A DNA stretch of 64,000 nt from CAVWGP01 sp963754645 (GCA_963754645.1 CAVWGP010000002.1:1-64000), one strand, 5' to 3'. Numbered from the stretch's first letter, positions 37,134 to 45,980 are shown. The notes: generated from the letters alone by a model not told the origin. Translations and numbers: made by a program.

Positions 37134-38633
37134 CTACGGCAACAGCAGCGAAGCCCCCGTCGTGCGGCGCGCTTCGAGGTCGCGATGGGCACCGGCGGCG
37201 TCGGCGAGCGCATAGCGCTGGTTGATGCCGGGGCGCAGCACGCCGCGGCGGAGCGCGTCGAACAGATTGCGCGCGATGTCGCGCAGATCGGCGGGATTGG
37301 CGGTGTAATGAAACAGCACCGGATGGCTCATGGTGATCGACCGCGCGCCGAGCCGGGCCGCGTCGATCGCCGGCAGCGGACCCGAGGCGTGGCCGTAGGA
37401 AACTAGATGGCCGCGCAAGGCGAGCGACGCCAGCGACTCCTCGAATGTCGCGGCGCCGACCCCGTCATAGACGACGTTGCAGCCGCGGCCCTTGGTGATG
37501 TCCATGACGCGCTCGGCAATCGGCTCGCGCGCCGCGACGATCGGGTAATCGCACCCGTTGTCGCGGGCGAGCCGCGCCTTTTCCTCGGTGCTCACCGTGC
37601 CGATCACGGTCGCGCCGAGATGCCGCGCCCATTGGCACAATAAGAGGCCAACGCCGCCGGCCGCGGCATGGGCCAGGATCGTGTCGCCGCGCCGCACTTG
37701 ATAGGTGCGATGCAGAAGATACTCCGCCGTCATCCCCTTCAGCATCGCGGCAGCGGCAACATCGTCACCGATATCGTCGGGCAGGACGACGAGCTGATCG
37801 GCTTTCATGGTGCGAATTTCGGCATAGGCGCCAGGCGGCGGGCAGGCATAGGCGACACGGTCGCCGGGCAGAATGCCCGAGACGCCGTCGCCGACATCGA
37901 GCACTTCGCCCGCCGCCTCCATGCCCGGCGTGCCCGGCGGCGTCAGCATCGGATAGGCGCCGCTGCGGACATAGACGTCGATGAAATTCACGCCGATCGC
38001 CGTCTGGCGGAGGCGCACCTCGCCGCTGCCGGGCGGCGGCACCTCGACGGTTTCGGGGCGCATGACCTCGGGCCCGCCATGAGCGCGCATGACGATGGCA
38101 CGCGCCGTCATCGTGCCCTGCGCAGCCGATGGGAAAGGTCGGCGCGGTGTTGCGGCCCGGCGCGGCGCGCCATCGGCATCCGGCTGCTTCGGATCCTGCC
38201 CGGCGAAGGCACGGCGCACGGCGGCAAATCCGCCTTCATAGATTTCGCTGCCGACCATGGCCGCCAGCGCCTCGGCCTGATCCGGCGGCGGCATGAAGCT
38301 GCTGCGCCAATGCCAGAAGGTGCGGTCGCCGTCGGTCACGGGCTTGAGCGTCACCGTCGAAACATAGTCGACGAGCGGCAGCGGCGAATCGTTGATGCAA
38401 TAGGTAAAGCTGCGGTCGCGGTCGCTCAGCGCCAAGAGCTGCTCGCGCAGCTCGGCGCCGTTGGCCAGGCGGAAGCGGCGCACGCAGCCGACCTGGTCCG
38501 CCGCCTTGCCGTCCTCGATCCGGCTTTCGGCCACGGCGGGGTGCCATTGGTCGTGCGCGTTGAAGTCGCGCAGGAACTGCCACACCGCGTCGATCGGCGC
38601 GTCGATGATCGTGCTGCGGACGACGTGGACCAT
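37134..38633 (-). CDS. SRPBCC domain plus zinc-free quinone oxidoreductase (one reading frame)
   Basis: 499 codons in one frame. Residues 1-145 are an SRPBCC (START-like) ligand-binding domain (STIIDAPIDAVWQFLRDFNAHDQWHPAV), similar to the next gene. Residues 175-499 are an NADPH:quinone oxidoreductase of the medium-chain dehydrogenase family: NFIDVYVRSGAYP, GMEAAGEVLDVG, HAAAGGVGLLLCQWARHLGA for NADPH, no zinc ligands. The 30-residue linker is proline/arginine-rich. The fusion may not be real: at 38111 the oxidoreductase has its own ATG in an ATGA context, whose TGA (38110-38108) would end the SRPBCC gene in the next frame, exactly the junction type used elsewhere in this operon. A single indel could have merged two genes. 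Confidence 0.85.
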   Translation of the reverse strand: MVHVVRSTIIDAPIDAVWQFLRDFNAHDQWHPAVAESRIEDGKAADQVGCVRRFRLANGAELREQLLALSDRDRSFTYCINDSPLPLVDYVSTVTLKPVTDGDRTFWHWRSSFMPPPDQAEALAAMVGSEIYEGGFAAVRRAFAGQDPKQPDADGAPRRAATPRRPFPSAAQGTMTARAIVMRAHGGPEVMRPETVEVPPPGSGEVRLRQTAIGVNFIDVYVRSGAYPMLTPPGTPGMEAAGEVLDVGDGVSGILPGDRVAYACPPPGAYAEIRTMKADQLVVLPDDIGDDVAAAAMLKGMTAEYLLHRTYQVRRGDTILAHAAAGGVGLLLCQWARHLGATVIGTVSTEEKARLARDNGCDYPIVAAREPIAERVMDITKGRGCNVVYDGVGAATFEESLASLALRGHLVSYGHASGPLPAIDAARLGARSITMSHPVLFHYTANPADLRDIARNLFDALRRGVLRPGINQRYALADAAGAHRDLEARRTTGASLLLP

Positions 38634-38643
38634 GGCGCCAAAG

Positions 38644-39084
38644 TCAGCGGCGGCCGGCGAGCCGCTTCAGCGCGTCGAAGCCGGCCTGGAACACGTTGCG
38701 GCCGATCTGGTCGACAAGCTCGCGCTCGCGCGCCGGATCGCAGGCGAACTCGGCGGTCCATTCGGCGAAGGTGCGGCCGCCATCGGTGATCGGCGTCAGC
38801 TTGAGCGTCGCCGTGTAATCGACGACGCCCATCGGCGATTCGAGAATCGAATAGCTGCAGGTGTAATCGTAATCCGAGAGCGACAGGAGCTGCTCGCGGA
38901 CATTGCCCCCGTCCTTGAGGTTGAAATTGCGCACGCAGCCGACCTTGTCCGCGGGCAGGCCGCCCTCGATCCGGCTGTTGGCGACGATCGGGACCCAGCG
39001 CGGCAGGCCGTTGAAATCGCGCACCAGCGGCCAAACGCGATCCGCCGGCGCGTCGATGACGGTCGAGACGTAGACCTTCGGCAT
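38644..39084 (-). CDS. SRPBCC-family protein (polyketide cyclase/dehydratase-like)
   Basis: 146-residue START-like domain protein with a hydrophobic cavity fold. The ATG at 39084 (MPKVYVSTVIDAPADRVW) overlaps the flotillin stop. Conserved blocks: VIDAPADRVWPLVRDFNGLP, VGCVRNFNLKDGG, REQLLSLSDYDYTCSYSI and VVDYTATLKLTP. The close relation to the SRPBCC part of the neighbouring gene indicates tandem duplication. This sub-family is often of unknown ligand. Intact. Confidence 0.88.
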   Translation of the reverse strand: MPKVYVSTVIDAPADRVWPLVRDFNGLPRWVPIVANSRIEGGLPADKVGCVRNFNLKDGGNVREQLLSLSDYDYTCSYSILESPMGVVDYTATLKLTPITDGGRTFAEWTAEFACDPARERELVDQIGRNVFQAGFDALKRLAGRR

Positions 39085-40805
39085 CACGCGCCCTTATCGT
39101 CCTTGTCGGGCTTCGGCTTGCCGGCTTCGGCGGCGCGGGCCACGTCCTGGCGCCGGAGCTGCATCATCGTGTCGGCGAATTGCCCGACATTGGCGCCGCC
39201 CGGGATGCCGATTTCCCTCAACATCTGATCGACCAGCGGCGCCTGGATGCGGTAGCGCAAGGCGCTGTTGAGCACGTCGTCGGCGATGCCGGTGCCGCCG
39301 CTCTGGCCGTCGCCGCCGCCATTGCCCAGGCCGCTGACCTGCACGATGCGGATGCCCTCGATCTTTTCCAGCGGCTTGACGCTTTCGCGGATGATCGAAT
39401 CGAGCTTGTCGACGACGCGCATGCGCAGTGCCGCGGTGCGCGCATCGGGATCGAGCATGTTGTGCGCCTCGTTCATCAATCGCGTGCCTTCGGCGTCGAT
39501 TTCGTAGCGCAACTTCGCGGCGAGCACGCGGATGCGCTCGGCCTCGGCCTCGCCCTCGGCGGTCAGGCGGTGCGCCTCGGCGCGGTCGCCGGCGGCGGAT
39601 TTTTCCGCCTGGGCCGCGACGCGCACGCGGACCGAATCGCGCTCCGCCTCCTGCGCCGCCGCGATCAGCTCGATCTGCTTGCGGCGCTCGGCCTGCTCGA
39701 TCTCGCGCGCCGAGAATACTTTTTCCTCGGCCGCCACCGCCTTGGCGCGCGCCAGATCGGCCGCCGCCTGGGCCTCGGATTGCGCCTTGGATTTTTCGGC
39801 GATCGCGATCGTGCGATCCTGCTCGGCAAGCTCGAGCGCCTTGCGGCGGTCGATTTCGAGGCGCTGCACCTCGCGCTCGCGCGCGATGCGCTCCTCGTCG
39901 AGCCGGCGGTCGGTGACGATGCGCGTCTTCTCGATCTCTTCGCGGGCCTCGATCTGGGCCTGCTCGGCTTCGCGCTCGCGCATGGCCTTGTCGCGCGCGA
40001 GTTCGGCGCGCTGCGCCGCGCGCTGCATTTCGACCTGCCGCTCGCTCTCGATGCGGGCATATTCGCTGTCGCGCTCGATGCCGAGGGTGAGTTTTTCGGT
40101 TTCCAGATTCTTGTTGCGAATCTGGATCATCGTGTCCTGCTCGATGTCGTTGCGGATTTTCTTGCGCCGCTCGATCTGGTCGGTGAGGCGCGTCAAACCC
40201 TCGGCGTCGAAGGCGTTCGAGGGATTGAAAAACTCCATGTTCGTCTGGTCGAGCTGGGTCAAGGAATGGGCTTCGAGTTCGAGCCCGTTGCGGGCCAAGT
40301 CCTCGGCCACCGCCGCCTTGACGCGCTTGACGTAGTCGCCGCGCCGCTCGTGCATCTCCTCCATCGTCATCTCGGCCGCCGCGGTGCGCAGCGCGTCGAC
40401 GAATTTGCCCTCGACGAGATCGCGCAGATTCTCGGGCTGCATGATGCGCTGGCCCAAGGTCTGCGCCGCGAGCGCGATGGCCTCGCGGCTCGGCTTGACG
40501 CGCACGTAGAACTCGGCCTCGACATCGACGCGCATGCGGTCCTTGGTGATGAGCGCGTTCTCGCGCCCGCGCTGCAGCGCCAGGCGGATCGTGTTCATGT
40601 TGACCGGCACGATCTGGTGCACGATCGGCAGCACAATGGCGCCGGCGTTGAGCACGACTTTCTGTCCGCCTAGGCCGGTGCGCACGAAGGCGACCTCTTG
40701 CGACGAACGCCGGTAGAGGAACGAGAGGATGTAGAAAATGACGACGATGACGATGGCGGCGACAACGATGCCGCCGACAATCCAGGCCACGGTTTGCCCG
40801 CTCAT
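39084..40805 (-). CDS. Flotillin-like SPFH/band-7 protein
   Basis: 573-residue membrane scaffold protein. One N-terminal membrane anchor (about residues 7-31, VAWIVGGIVVAAIVIVVIFY) is followed by an SPFH/band-7 domain (about 40-215, with GGQKVVLNAGAIVLPIVHQ and LITKDRMRVDVEAEFYV). A very long charged coiled coil follows (about 250-450, rich in E/A/R, such as IEAREEIEKTRIVTDRRLDE), and then a C-terminal domain with a glycine-rich stretch (LGNGGGDGQSGG). Bacterial flotillins assemble into membrane-microdomain lattices. The ATG at 40805 overlaps the stop of the TIM-barrel gene. The usual flotillin partner NfeD is not nearby; the neighbours are SRPBCC and Tm-1-like genes. Intact. Confidence 0.92.
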   Translation of the reverse strand: MSGQTVAWIVGGIVVAAIVIVVIFYILSFLYRRSSQEVAFVRTGLGGQKVVLNAGAIVLPIVHQIVPVNMNTIRLALQRGRENALITKDRMRVDVEAEFYVRVKPSREAIALAAQTLGQRIMQPENLRDLVEGKFVDALRTAAAEMTMEEMHERRGDYVKRVKAAVAEDLARNGLELEAHSLTQLDQTNMEFFNPSNAFDAEGLTRLTDQIERRKKIRNDIEQDTMIQIRNKNLETEKLTLGIERDSEYARIESERQVEMQRAAQRAELARDKAMREREAEQAQIEAREEIEKTRIVTDRRLDEERIAREREVQRLEIDRRKALELAEQDRTIAIAEKSKAQSEAQAAADLARAKAVAAEEKVFSAREIEQAERRKQIELIAAAQEAERDSVRVRVAAQAEKSAAGDRAEAHRLTAEGEAEAERIRVLAAKLRYEIDAEGTRLMNEAHNMLDPDARTAALRMRVVDKLDSIIRESVKPLEKIEGIRIVQVSGLGNGGGDGQSGGTGIADDVLNSALRYRIQAPLVDQMLREIGIPGGANVGQFADTMMQLRRQDVARAAEAGKPKPDKDDKGA

Positions 40806-41638
40806 GCTTGTCTCCCGATCGCTTTGAATTTCCGCGTCTGCTCGGTGAGCGCGATTTCGACCGGCAGACGTTCCATGCTCGATGCGCCGTAAAATCCGTT
40901 GCAGCCGCGGCAATGCTGGAGGATGTAGGCCGCGTCCTCGGGCGATGCGATCGGCCCGCCATGGCTGAGCACGATCGCGTCCTTGCGCACGCGGCGCGCC
41001 GCGGCGGCCCATTCCTCGATGCGCGGCACGCAATCCCGCAATTTGAGCGCGGTTTCGGCGCCGATGGCGCCGCCCGTGGTCAGGCCCAGGTGGCACACGA
41101 CGATGTCGGCGCCGGCTTCGGTCATGGCGGCGGCCTCGGCGGCGCTGAACACATAGGGCGTGGTCAGCAGGTCGAGCGCGTGCGCGGCTTGGACGAGCTC
41201 GACTTCGAGCGCGTAGCCCATGCCGGTCTCCTCGAGGTTTTTCCGAAAAGTTCCGTCGATCAGGCCGACGGTGGGAAAATTCTGGATGCCCGAAAAGCCG
41301 AGCTCTTTGATTTGGCGGAGGAACGGCTCGCGCAGCAGAAACGGATCGGTGCCGTTGACGCCGGCCAGTACCGGCGTGCGCCGCACGACGGGCAGAACCT
41401 CGCGTGCCATTTCGAGGACGATCTCGTTGGCGTTGCCATAGGCGAGCAAACCGGCGAGCGAACCGCGCCCCGCCATGCGGTAACGGCCCGAATTGTAGAT
41501 CACGATCAAGTCGATGCCGCCGGCCTCCTCGCATTTGGCCGAGAGCCCGGTGCCCGCGCCGCCGCCGATGATCGGCTCGCCGCGCGCGATCATGGCGCGG
41601 AATTTTTCCAGCAAGGCGCGGCGTTCGAAGCGGGGCAT
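40802..41638 (-). CDS. PEP-hydrolase-family TIM-barrel protein (Tm-1 C-terminal-half homologue)
   Basis: 278-residue TIM-barrel protein of the family called phosphoenolpyruvate hydrolase or TIM-barrel signal transduction protein. Blocks: PIIGGGAGTGLSAKCEEAGG, LIVIYNSGRYRMAGRGS, LPVVRRTPVLAGVNGTDPF, GFSGIQNFPTVGLIDG, LGLTTGG and LSHGGPIASPEDAAY. The start at 41638 (MPRFERRALLEKF) has five bases to the upstream stop; its stop overlaps the flotillin start. In tomato Tm-1 a domain of this family follows a UPF0261 domain in one polypeptide; here the UPF0261 part is the gene immediately upstream. The true reaction of the bacterial proteins is unknown to me. Intact. Confidence 0.9.
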   Translation of the reverse strand: MPRFERRALLEKFRAMIARGEPIIGGGAGTGLSAKCEEAGGIDLIVIYNSGRYRMAGRGSLAGLLAYGNANEIVLEMAREVLPVVRRTPVLAGVNGTDPFLLREPFLRQIKELGFSGIQNFPTVGLIDGTFRKNLEETGMGYALEVELVQAAHALDLLTTPYVFSAAEAAAMTEAGADIVVCHLGLTTGGAIGAETALKLRDCVPRIEEWAAAARRVRKDAIVLSHGGPIASPEDAAYILQHCRGCNGFYGASSMERLPVEIALTEQTRKFKAIGRQA

Positions 41639-41643
41639 GACGG

Positions 41644-43872
41644 TTATCCGGCGGCGCGGCGCACGGCCGCGCCGGGCATGATTTCGAGGAAATGGCTCAC
41701 CAGCGCCGCTGAAAAGGCGGCGTCGTTGATGTGATGCGGCAGGCGCACCAGCCGCCGGCGCTCGGTTTGGCGGATCGTCTCGGCGAGCGCTTTGAACAGC
41801 GCGGCGTCGGCGTCGGGATCGTGGAACGGCTGGCCCGGCGCGTCGATGCCCGAGACGCCTTTCTCCGGAATCAGGAAGCGCACCGGGCCTTCGCAGCGAT
41901 TGAGCTTCTCGCCGATCCAGCGGCCCATGCGCGCGTTTTCCTCGAGCGTCGTGCGCATCAGCGTGACGCCGGGATTGTGGATATGCAGCTTGCGGTTGTT
42001 GTAGCGCTCGGGCACGGTGTCGCGCGCCCAGAAATTGACCATGTCGAGAGCGCCGCACGAACCGACATAGGGAATGCGGCTGCGCGCAATGGCGCCCAGG
42101 CGATCCTCGCCCGCGCTCATCACGCCGCCCATCATCAGGTCGGCGACCTCGGTCGTGGTTGCGTCGATGACGCCGGCGAGCAGGCCCGAATCGGCGAGCT
42201 TCTCCATCGATTGCCCGCCCATGCCGGTGGCGTGGAACACCAGGCAGTCGTAGCGCGCTTCGAGCGCGCGCATGACCGCTTGGACGCACGGCGTCGTGAG
42301 CCCGAACATGGTGAGGCCGATCGCCGGCTTGTCCACGGTCGTGCCGCGCCTAGCATGGGTCATCATGCCGGCCAGGGCGTGGGCGGCGTTTGACAGCACT
42401 TGCTCGGAAATGCGGTTGATGCCCTGCACGTCGGTGACCGAATAGATCATGCAAATATCGGTGGGGCCGACATAGCGCTGCACGTCGCCCGAGGCGATGG
42501 TCGACACCATGACCTTGGGCACACCGATCGGCAGGCGCCGCATCGCGGCGGTGCCGAGCTCGGTGCCGCCCGAGCCGCCGGCGGAAATGATGCCGCCAAC
42601 GTCGCGGCGCGTGGCGATGAAGCGCGCGAAGGCCTCGGCCATGGCGGCGACGGATTTGCCGCGATCGCCCGAAAAGACCGCTGCCGCGCCTCGCGGATGA
42701 TGGCGCGCAACCTCGGCTGGGCCCACCGTGGCCGGCGATGGCCGGCCGCTGGTGCCGAGATCGACCGCGACGGTGCGCAGCCCGAGCCGCTCCAGGCATT
42801 GCTTGATGAACGTCAGCTCGCGGCCCTTGGTATCGAATGTGCCGGCGACATAGGCGGCGCGATCGACCGGTGCCGCACTCGCCGGCACGGCGATCGGGCC
42901 GGGCGGCTGCTCGCCCAATGGTTGATCGGGGCCGGCCGGCGCGTTGACCGCCGGCGGCGCCCAGCGCGTCGGCGGCCCGGCGATCGAATAGACATTGGGC
43001 GGCGGCGGGGCGATTTCCGGCGCTGCCGCCGGCTCCGAGCGCCGTACTTGAAAGATTTCGACGGCGTTGGGCGCGGCCGTTGCCGGCGCGCCGGCCAGCA
43101 AGGCCGAGGGCACCGGCCGGTCCGGCGCGATCGGCTCTTCGTCGTCTTGCCGGCGGACACCGAGCAGGCGCTGCTGCAATTCGTGGTCGGCGGCGAGTTC
43201 GGCGGCATCAAGCTCGCGCGCGATCCGGCCGTTGACCATGACGGCGACGCGGCTGGCGACATCGGCGGCGACGCCCAAATTTTGCTCGATCAGCAGCAAG
43301 GCGATCGCGCCCTCGTCGGCCAGGCGGCGCAAGGTCAGCGCAACTTGCTCGACGATCAGCGGCGCCAAGCCTTCGGTTGGCTCGTCCATGATGAGCAGCC
43401 GCGGATTGGCCAGCAGGGCGCGGCCGATGGCGAGCATCTGCTGCTCGCCGCCGGAAAGCTCGGCACCGCCGTTGCGCCGGCGCTCGGCGAGGCGCGGAAA
43501 AGTTTCGTAGATGCGCTCGATGGTCCAGGTGCCGCCGCCGCGCAGCGCGAGCCGCAAATGCTCGTCGACCGAGAGCGACGGCCAAACGCGCCGGCCTTGC
43601 GGCACATAGCCGATGCCAAGCCCGGCGATGGCGTGCGGCGCGCGCCCGATCAGTTCGGTGCCGTTGGCGCGGATGCTGCCGCCTTGCGCCGGCACCAGGC
43701 CCATGATGGCGTTGCACAGCGTCGATTTTCCCATGCCGTTGCGGCCGACGACGGCGAGCACGCCGCGCTCCAGCCGCAGGGTCACGCCCTGCAATGCATG
43801 GGCGCGGCCGTAATAGACTTGCAGCCCGCTAATATCGAGCGCCGGCGTTCCGCTGCGCATCGCCTCAGCCAT
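41644..43872 (-). CDS. LivF-type ABC ATPase fused to a Tm-1-like (UPF0261) domain
   Basis: 742-residue two-domain protein. Residues 8-238 are a LivF-type ATPase: Walker A GRNGMGKST (43-51), signature LSGGEQQ (139-145), Walker B LLIMDEPTEGLAP (159-171), H-loop-like LLIEQN. Residues 240-335 form a proline/alanine-rich linker with no internal start codon in a translation-start context. Residues 338-735 are a Tm-1-like UPF0261 domain: AAYVAGTFDTKGRELTFI, VDLGTSGRPSP, ISAGGSGGTELGTAAM, PKVMVSTIASGDV, FHATGMGGQSMEKLADSGL and LHIHNPGVTLMRTT. The ATPase half supplies the second nucleotide-binding subunit of the Liv importer encoded upstream, since no separate livF exists here. Start at 43872 or 43860, overlapping or touching livG. 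Intact. Confidence 0.92.
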   Translation of the reverse strand: MAEAMRSGTPALDISGLQVYYGRAHALQGVTLRLERGVLAVVGRNGMGKSTLCNAIMGLVPAQGGSIRANGTELIGRAPHAIAGLGIGYVPQGRRVWPSLSVDEHLRLALRGGGTWTIERIYETFPRLAERRRNGGAELSGGEQQMLAIGRALLANPRLLIMDEPTEGLAPLIVEQVALTLRRLADEGAIALLLIEQNLGVAADVASRVAVMVNGRIARELDAAELAADHELQQRLLGVRRQDDEEPIAPDRPVPSALLAGAPATAAPNAVEIFQVRRSEPAAAPEIAPPPPNVYSIAGPPTRWAPPAVNAPAGPDQPLGEQPPGPIAVPASAAPVDRAAYVAGTFDTKGRELTFIKQCLERLGLRTVAVDLGTSGRPSPATVGPAEVARHHPRGAAAVFSGDRGKSVAAMAEAFARFIATRRDVGGIISAGGSGGTELGTAAMRRLPIGVPKVMVSTIASGDVQRYVGPTDICMIYSVTDVQGINRISEQVLSNAAHALAGMMTHARRGTTVDKPAIGLTMFGLTTPCVQAVMRALEARYDCLVFHATGMGGQSMEKLADSGLLAGVIDATTTEVADLMMGGVMSAGEDRLGAIARSRIPYVGSCGALDMVNFWARDTVPERYNNRKLHIHNPGVTLMRTTLEENARMGRWIGEKLNRCEGPVRFLIPEKGVSGIDAPGQPFHDPDADAALFKALAETIRQTERRRLVRLPHHINDAAFSAALVSHFLEIMPGAAVRRAAG

Positions 43873-44665
43873 GCTTGCCGCCGAGATAGATGTCCTGCAC
43901 TTCGGGGTCGCGTTCGATTTCGCCGGGCGAGCCTTCCTTGAATACTTTTCCGTTGTGCATGACCGTGACGTGATCGACGACGCGCAAGGCAATATCGAGA
44001 TCATGCTCGATCAGCACATAGCCGACATGGCGCGGCAGCGCGGTGAGGATGCCGACGAGCTCGCGCCGTTCCGCCGGCGAAAGCCCGGCCGCCGGCTCGT
44101 CGAACAGGATCAGGCGGGGTGCTCCGGCCAGCGCCATGCCAATTTCGAGCTGGCGCTGCTGGCCGTGCGAAAGCTCCGACACGGCGACGCCGGCGACCGG
44201 CGCGAGGCGCACGTAGTCGAGCAGCTCGCCCACCGCGCGCCGCGTCGGATGCGCGGCGCCGAGCCGGGCCATGGAATAGCGCCGGCGCGAAACGCCGCGC
44301 ACGGCGAGGAAGAGATTGTCGCGCACCGTAAGGTTGCGGAACAGGAGCGAGGCCTGATAGGTGCGGCGCAAGCCGAGGCGGATGCGCTCCTGCGGCGGCC
44401 AATGCGTGATGTCCTCGCCGAAGAAGCGGACGCGGCCGGCGGTCGCGGGAAAATCGCCGGTGATGACGTTGAACAGGGTCGTCTTGCCGGCGCCGTTGGC
44501 GCCGAGCACGGCGCGCCGCTCGCCGACGCCTACGCTGAGCGACACGTCGTCGATGGCGCGCAGCGCGCCGAAATTGCGCGACACGCCCACGAGCTCGAGC
44601 GCGCGGCTCGCCGCCACAGGGGCGGCGGCCGCGCTGCGCGCGCTGGTTGCGTTCGGCGACAGCAT
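43865..44665 (-). CDS. livG: Liv-type ABC transporter ATP-binding protein LivG
   Basis: 266 residues from the ATG at 44665 (the frame is open to 44695). Walker A GANGAGKTT (about 55-63), LFRNLTVRDNLFLA, a variant signature LSHGQQRQLE, Walker B LILFDEPAAGLSPAER and H-loop EHDLD. The signature lacks the canonical second glycine (SHGQ), which is common in LivG. It forms the ATPase heterodimer with the fused LivF-like half downstream. Confidence 0.92.
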   Translation of the reverse strand: MLSPNATSARSAAAAPVAASRALELVGVSRNFGALRAIDDVSLSVGVGERRAVLGANGAGKTTLFNVITGDFPATAGRVRFFGEDITHWPPQERIRLGLRRTYQASLLFRNLTVRDNLFLAVRGVSRRRYSMARLGAAHPTRRAVGELLDYVRLAPVAGVAVSELSHGQQRQLEIGMALAGAPRLILFDEPAAGLSPAERRELVGILTALPRHVGYVLIEHDLDIALRVVDHVTVMHNGKVFKEGSPGEIERDPEVQDIYLGGKHG

Positions 44666-44684
44666 GACCGGCGGATTCGCTTTC

Positions 44685-44706
44685 GGGGAGGGCAAAGGCC
44701 CTCCCC
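44685..44706 (-). terminator. Perfect 9-bp hairpin between livK and livG
   Basis: GGGGAGGGC, loop AAAG, GCCCTCCCC: a perfect GC-rich stem 18 bases after the binding-protein stop and just before livG. On the minus strand it is followed by GAAAGC, not a T-run, so it looks like a partial terminator or an RNA-stabilising hairpin. Such structures after binding-protein genes are a known way to give more receptor than membrane components. Confidence 0.5.
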
Positions 44707-44723
44707 GGGACGCGATCGACCGC

Positions 44724-45980
44724 CTACGGGCAGTTCGGCACGTCGCGCGAGCCGAGGCCCGCTTTCTCGAAGGCTGCCTTGTTCATACCAAGCTGCTGAT
44801 TGACGTTGTTTACGCTCGAAACGACCTTGTTGAAGAACACGCCGTCGGCGCCCTTGGCGACTTCGGTGATGAAGGTCGTGCCGATCGCCTGCCGGTTCGC
44901 GTCGAGCTTGATGTCGCCGGTCGGCCCTTTCACCGTGAGTGTGGTGAGCGCCGCGCGATACTTGGCCTGGCCACCGGAGAGATCGCCCTTGACGGCATCG
45001 AGGCCGTCGAGCGCGGCTTTCATGTTGACGTAATAGGCCCAGGCGAAGAGCGACGGGCTGGGGAAGCCGTCCTTGAAGCTCGCCTTGTAATCGGCGACGA
45101 ACTTCTTCCAGGCCGGCGTGTCGAGATTGTCGGCGATCGGGCCCGCCGTCGGCGTGCCGAGCAAATTGTCGCGCCGCTTGCCCTTGAAGTTGAGCACCGT
45201 CTGATCGACCGTGATCGAGCCGCCGACCATCGGCTTGTCGCCGCCGGCCTGCTCGTATTGCGTCAGGAAGTTGACCGCGTCGGAGCCGCCGAGGACGACC
45301 AGGAGCGCGTCGACGTCTTTCGGCAGGCGCGCGATCACCGAGGAATAATCCTTGCCGCCCAGCGGCACCCAGGCCTTGTGCGTGACCTTTCCGCCGGCCG
45401 CGCAGTAGCCGACCATGAAGCCGTGCACTTGCGAATACGGGAACGCATAGTCTTCGGCGATCAGGGCCATCTTCTTGTAGCCCTTGGTCTTGAAGGCGTA
45501 TTCGCCGAGACCGACCATCCATTGCGCGCCGTCGGTGTTGAAGCGGAAGAAGTTCGGCGACGGATCGACGAGCGTCGCCTGCTGCGCGCCCGACGAGCCG
45601 TTGATGAAAGTCGTGTTCGGCTGCGACTTCGAATAATTCTTGACCGCGATGCCTTCCGAGCCGGACAGCGGGCCGACCATGATGTCGACCTTGTCCTGCT
45701 CGACGAGCTTGCGCGTCGCGGCCACGGCGACGTCGGGCTGGGCATTGGACGAGGCCTTGAGCAGCGTCACCTTCTTGCCGGCGACCATGCCGTTGCGCTC
45801 CTTGAGCGCCAGCTCGGCGCCGCGCATGCCGTCCTGCCCGCCGGCCGCGAACGGGCCTTCGAGCGTCGCGAGCACGCCGATCTTGATGTCCTGCGCGAAC
45901 GCGGCGCCGGACACCGTGACAGCCAGCGCAACGCCGAATGCGGTTCCGAGCAAATGCTTTCGAGTGATCGTCATGTCCAT
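44724..45980 (-). CDS. livK: Liv-type ABC transporter substrate-binding protein
   Basis: 418-residue periplasmic-binding protein of the branched-chain-amino-acid/amide family. Signal peptide about residues 1-29 (GAAFA/QDIKIG). Typical type-I fold blocks: IGVLATLEGPFAAGGQDGMRG, MVGPLSGSEGIAVKNY, GSSGAQQATLVDPSPNFFR, LIAEDYAFPYSQVHGFM and VPLGGKDYSSVIARL. The start has GGAGG upstream (AAAGGAGGATGG). In this family the ligand can be amides, aromatic acids or amino acids; the adjacent amidohydrolases favour an amide or ester. Intact. Confidence 0.93.
   Translation of the reverse strand: MDMTITRKHLLGTAFGVALAVTVSGAAFAQDIKIGVLATLEGPFAAGGQDGMRGAELALKERNGMVAGKKVTLLKASSNAQPDVAVAATRKLVEQDKVDIMVGPLSGSEGIAVKNYSKSQPNTTFINGSSGAQQATLVDPSPNFFRFNTDGAQWMVGLGEYAFKTKGYKKMALIAEDYAFPYSQVHGFMVGYCAAGGKVTHKAWVPLGGKDYSSVIARLPKDVDALLVVLGGSDAVNFLTQYEQAGGDKPMVGGSITVDQTVLNFKGKRRDNLLGTPTAGPIADNLDTPAWKKFVADYKASFKDGFPSPSLFAWAYYVNMKAALDGLDAVKGDLSGGQAKYRAALTTLTVKGPTGDIKLDANRQAIGTTFITEVAKGADGVFFNKVVSSVNNVNQQLGMNKAAFEKAGLGSRDVPNCP

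Noticed and set aside
39094..40962. 622-residue Arg/Ala/His-rich minus-strand protein
   Set aside because: It is the out-of-frame shadow of the flotillin coiled coil; composition is extreme and no domain is recognisable.
42400..43941. Long plus-strand frame opposite the ATPase/Tm-1-like gene
   Set aside because: Antisense of a strongly conserved protein-coding gene, with no start signals or known motifs.
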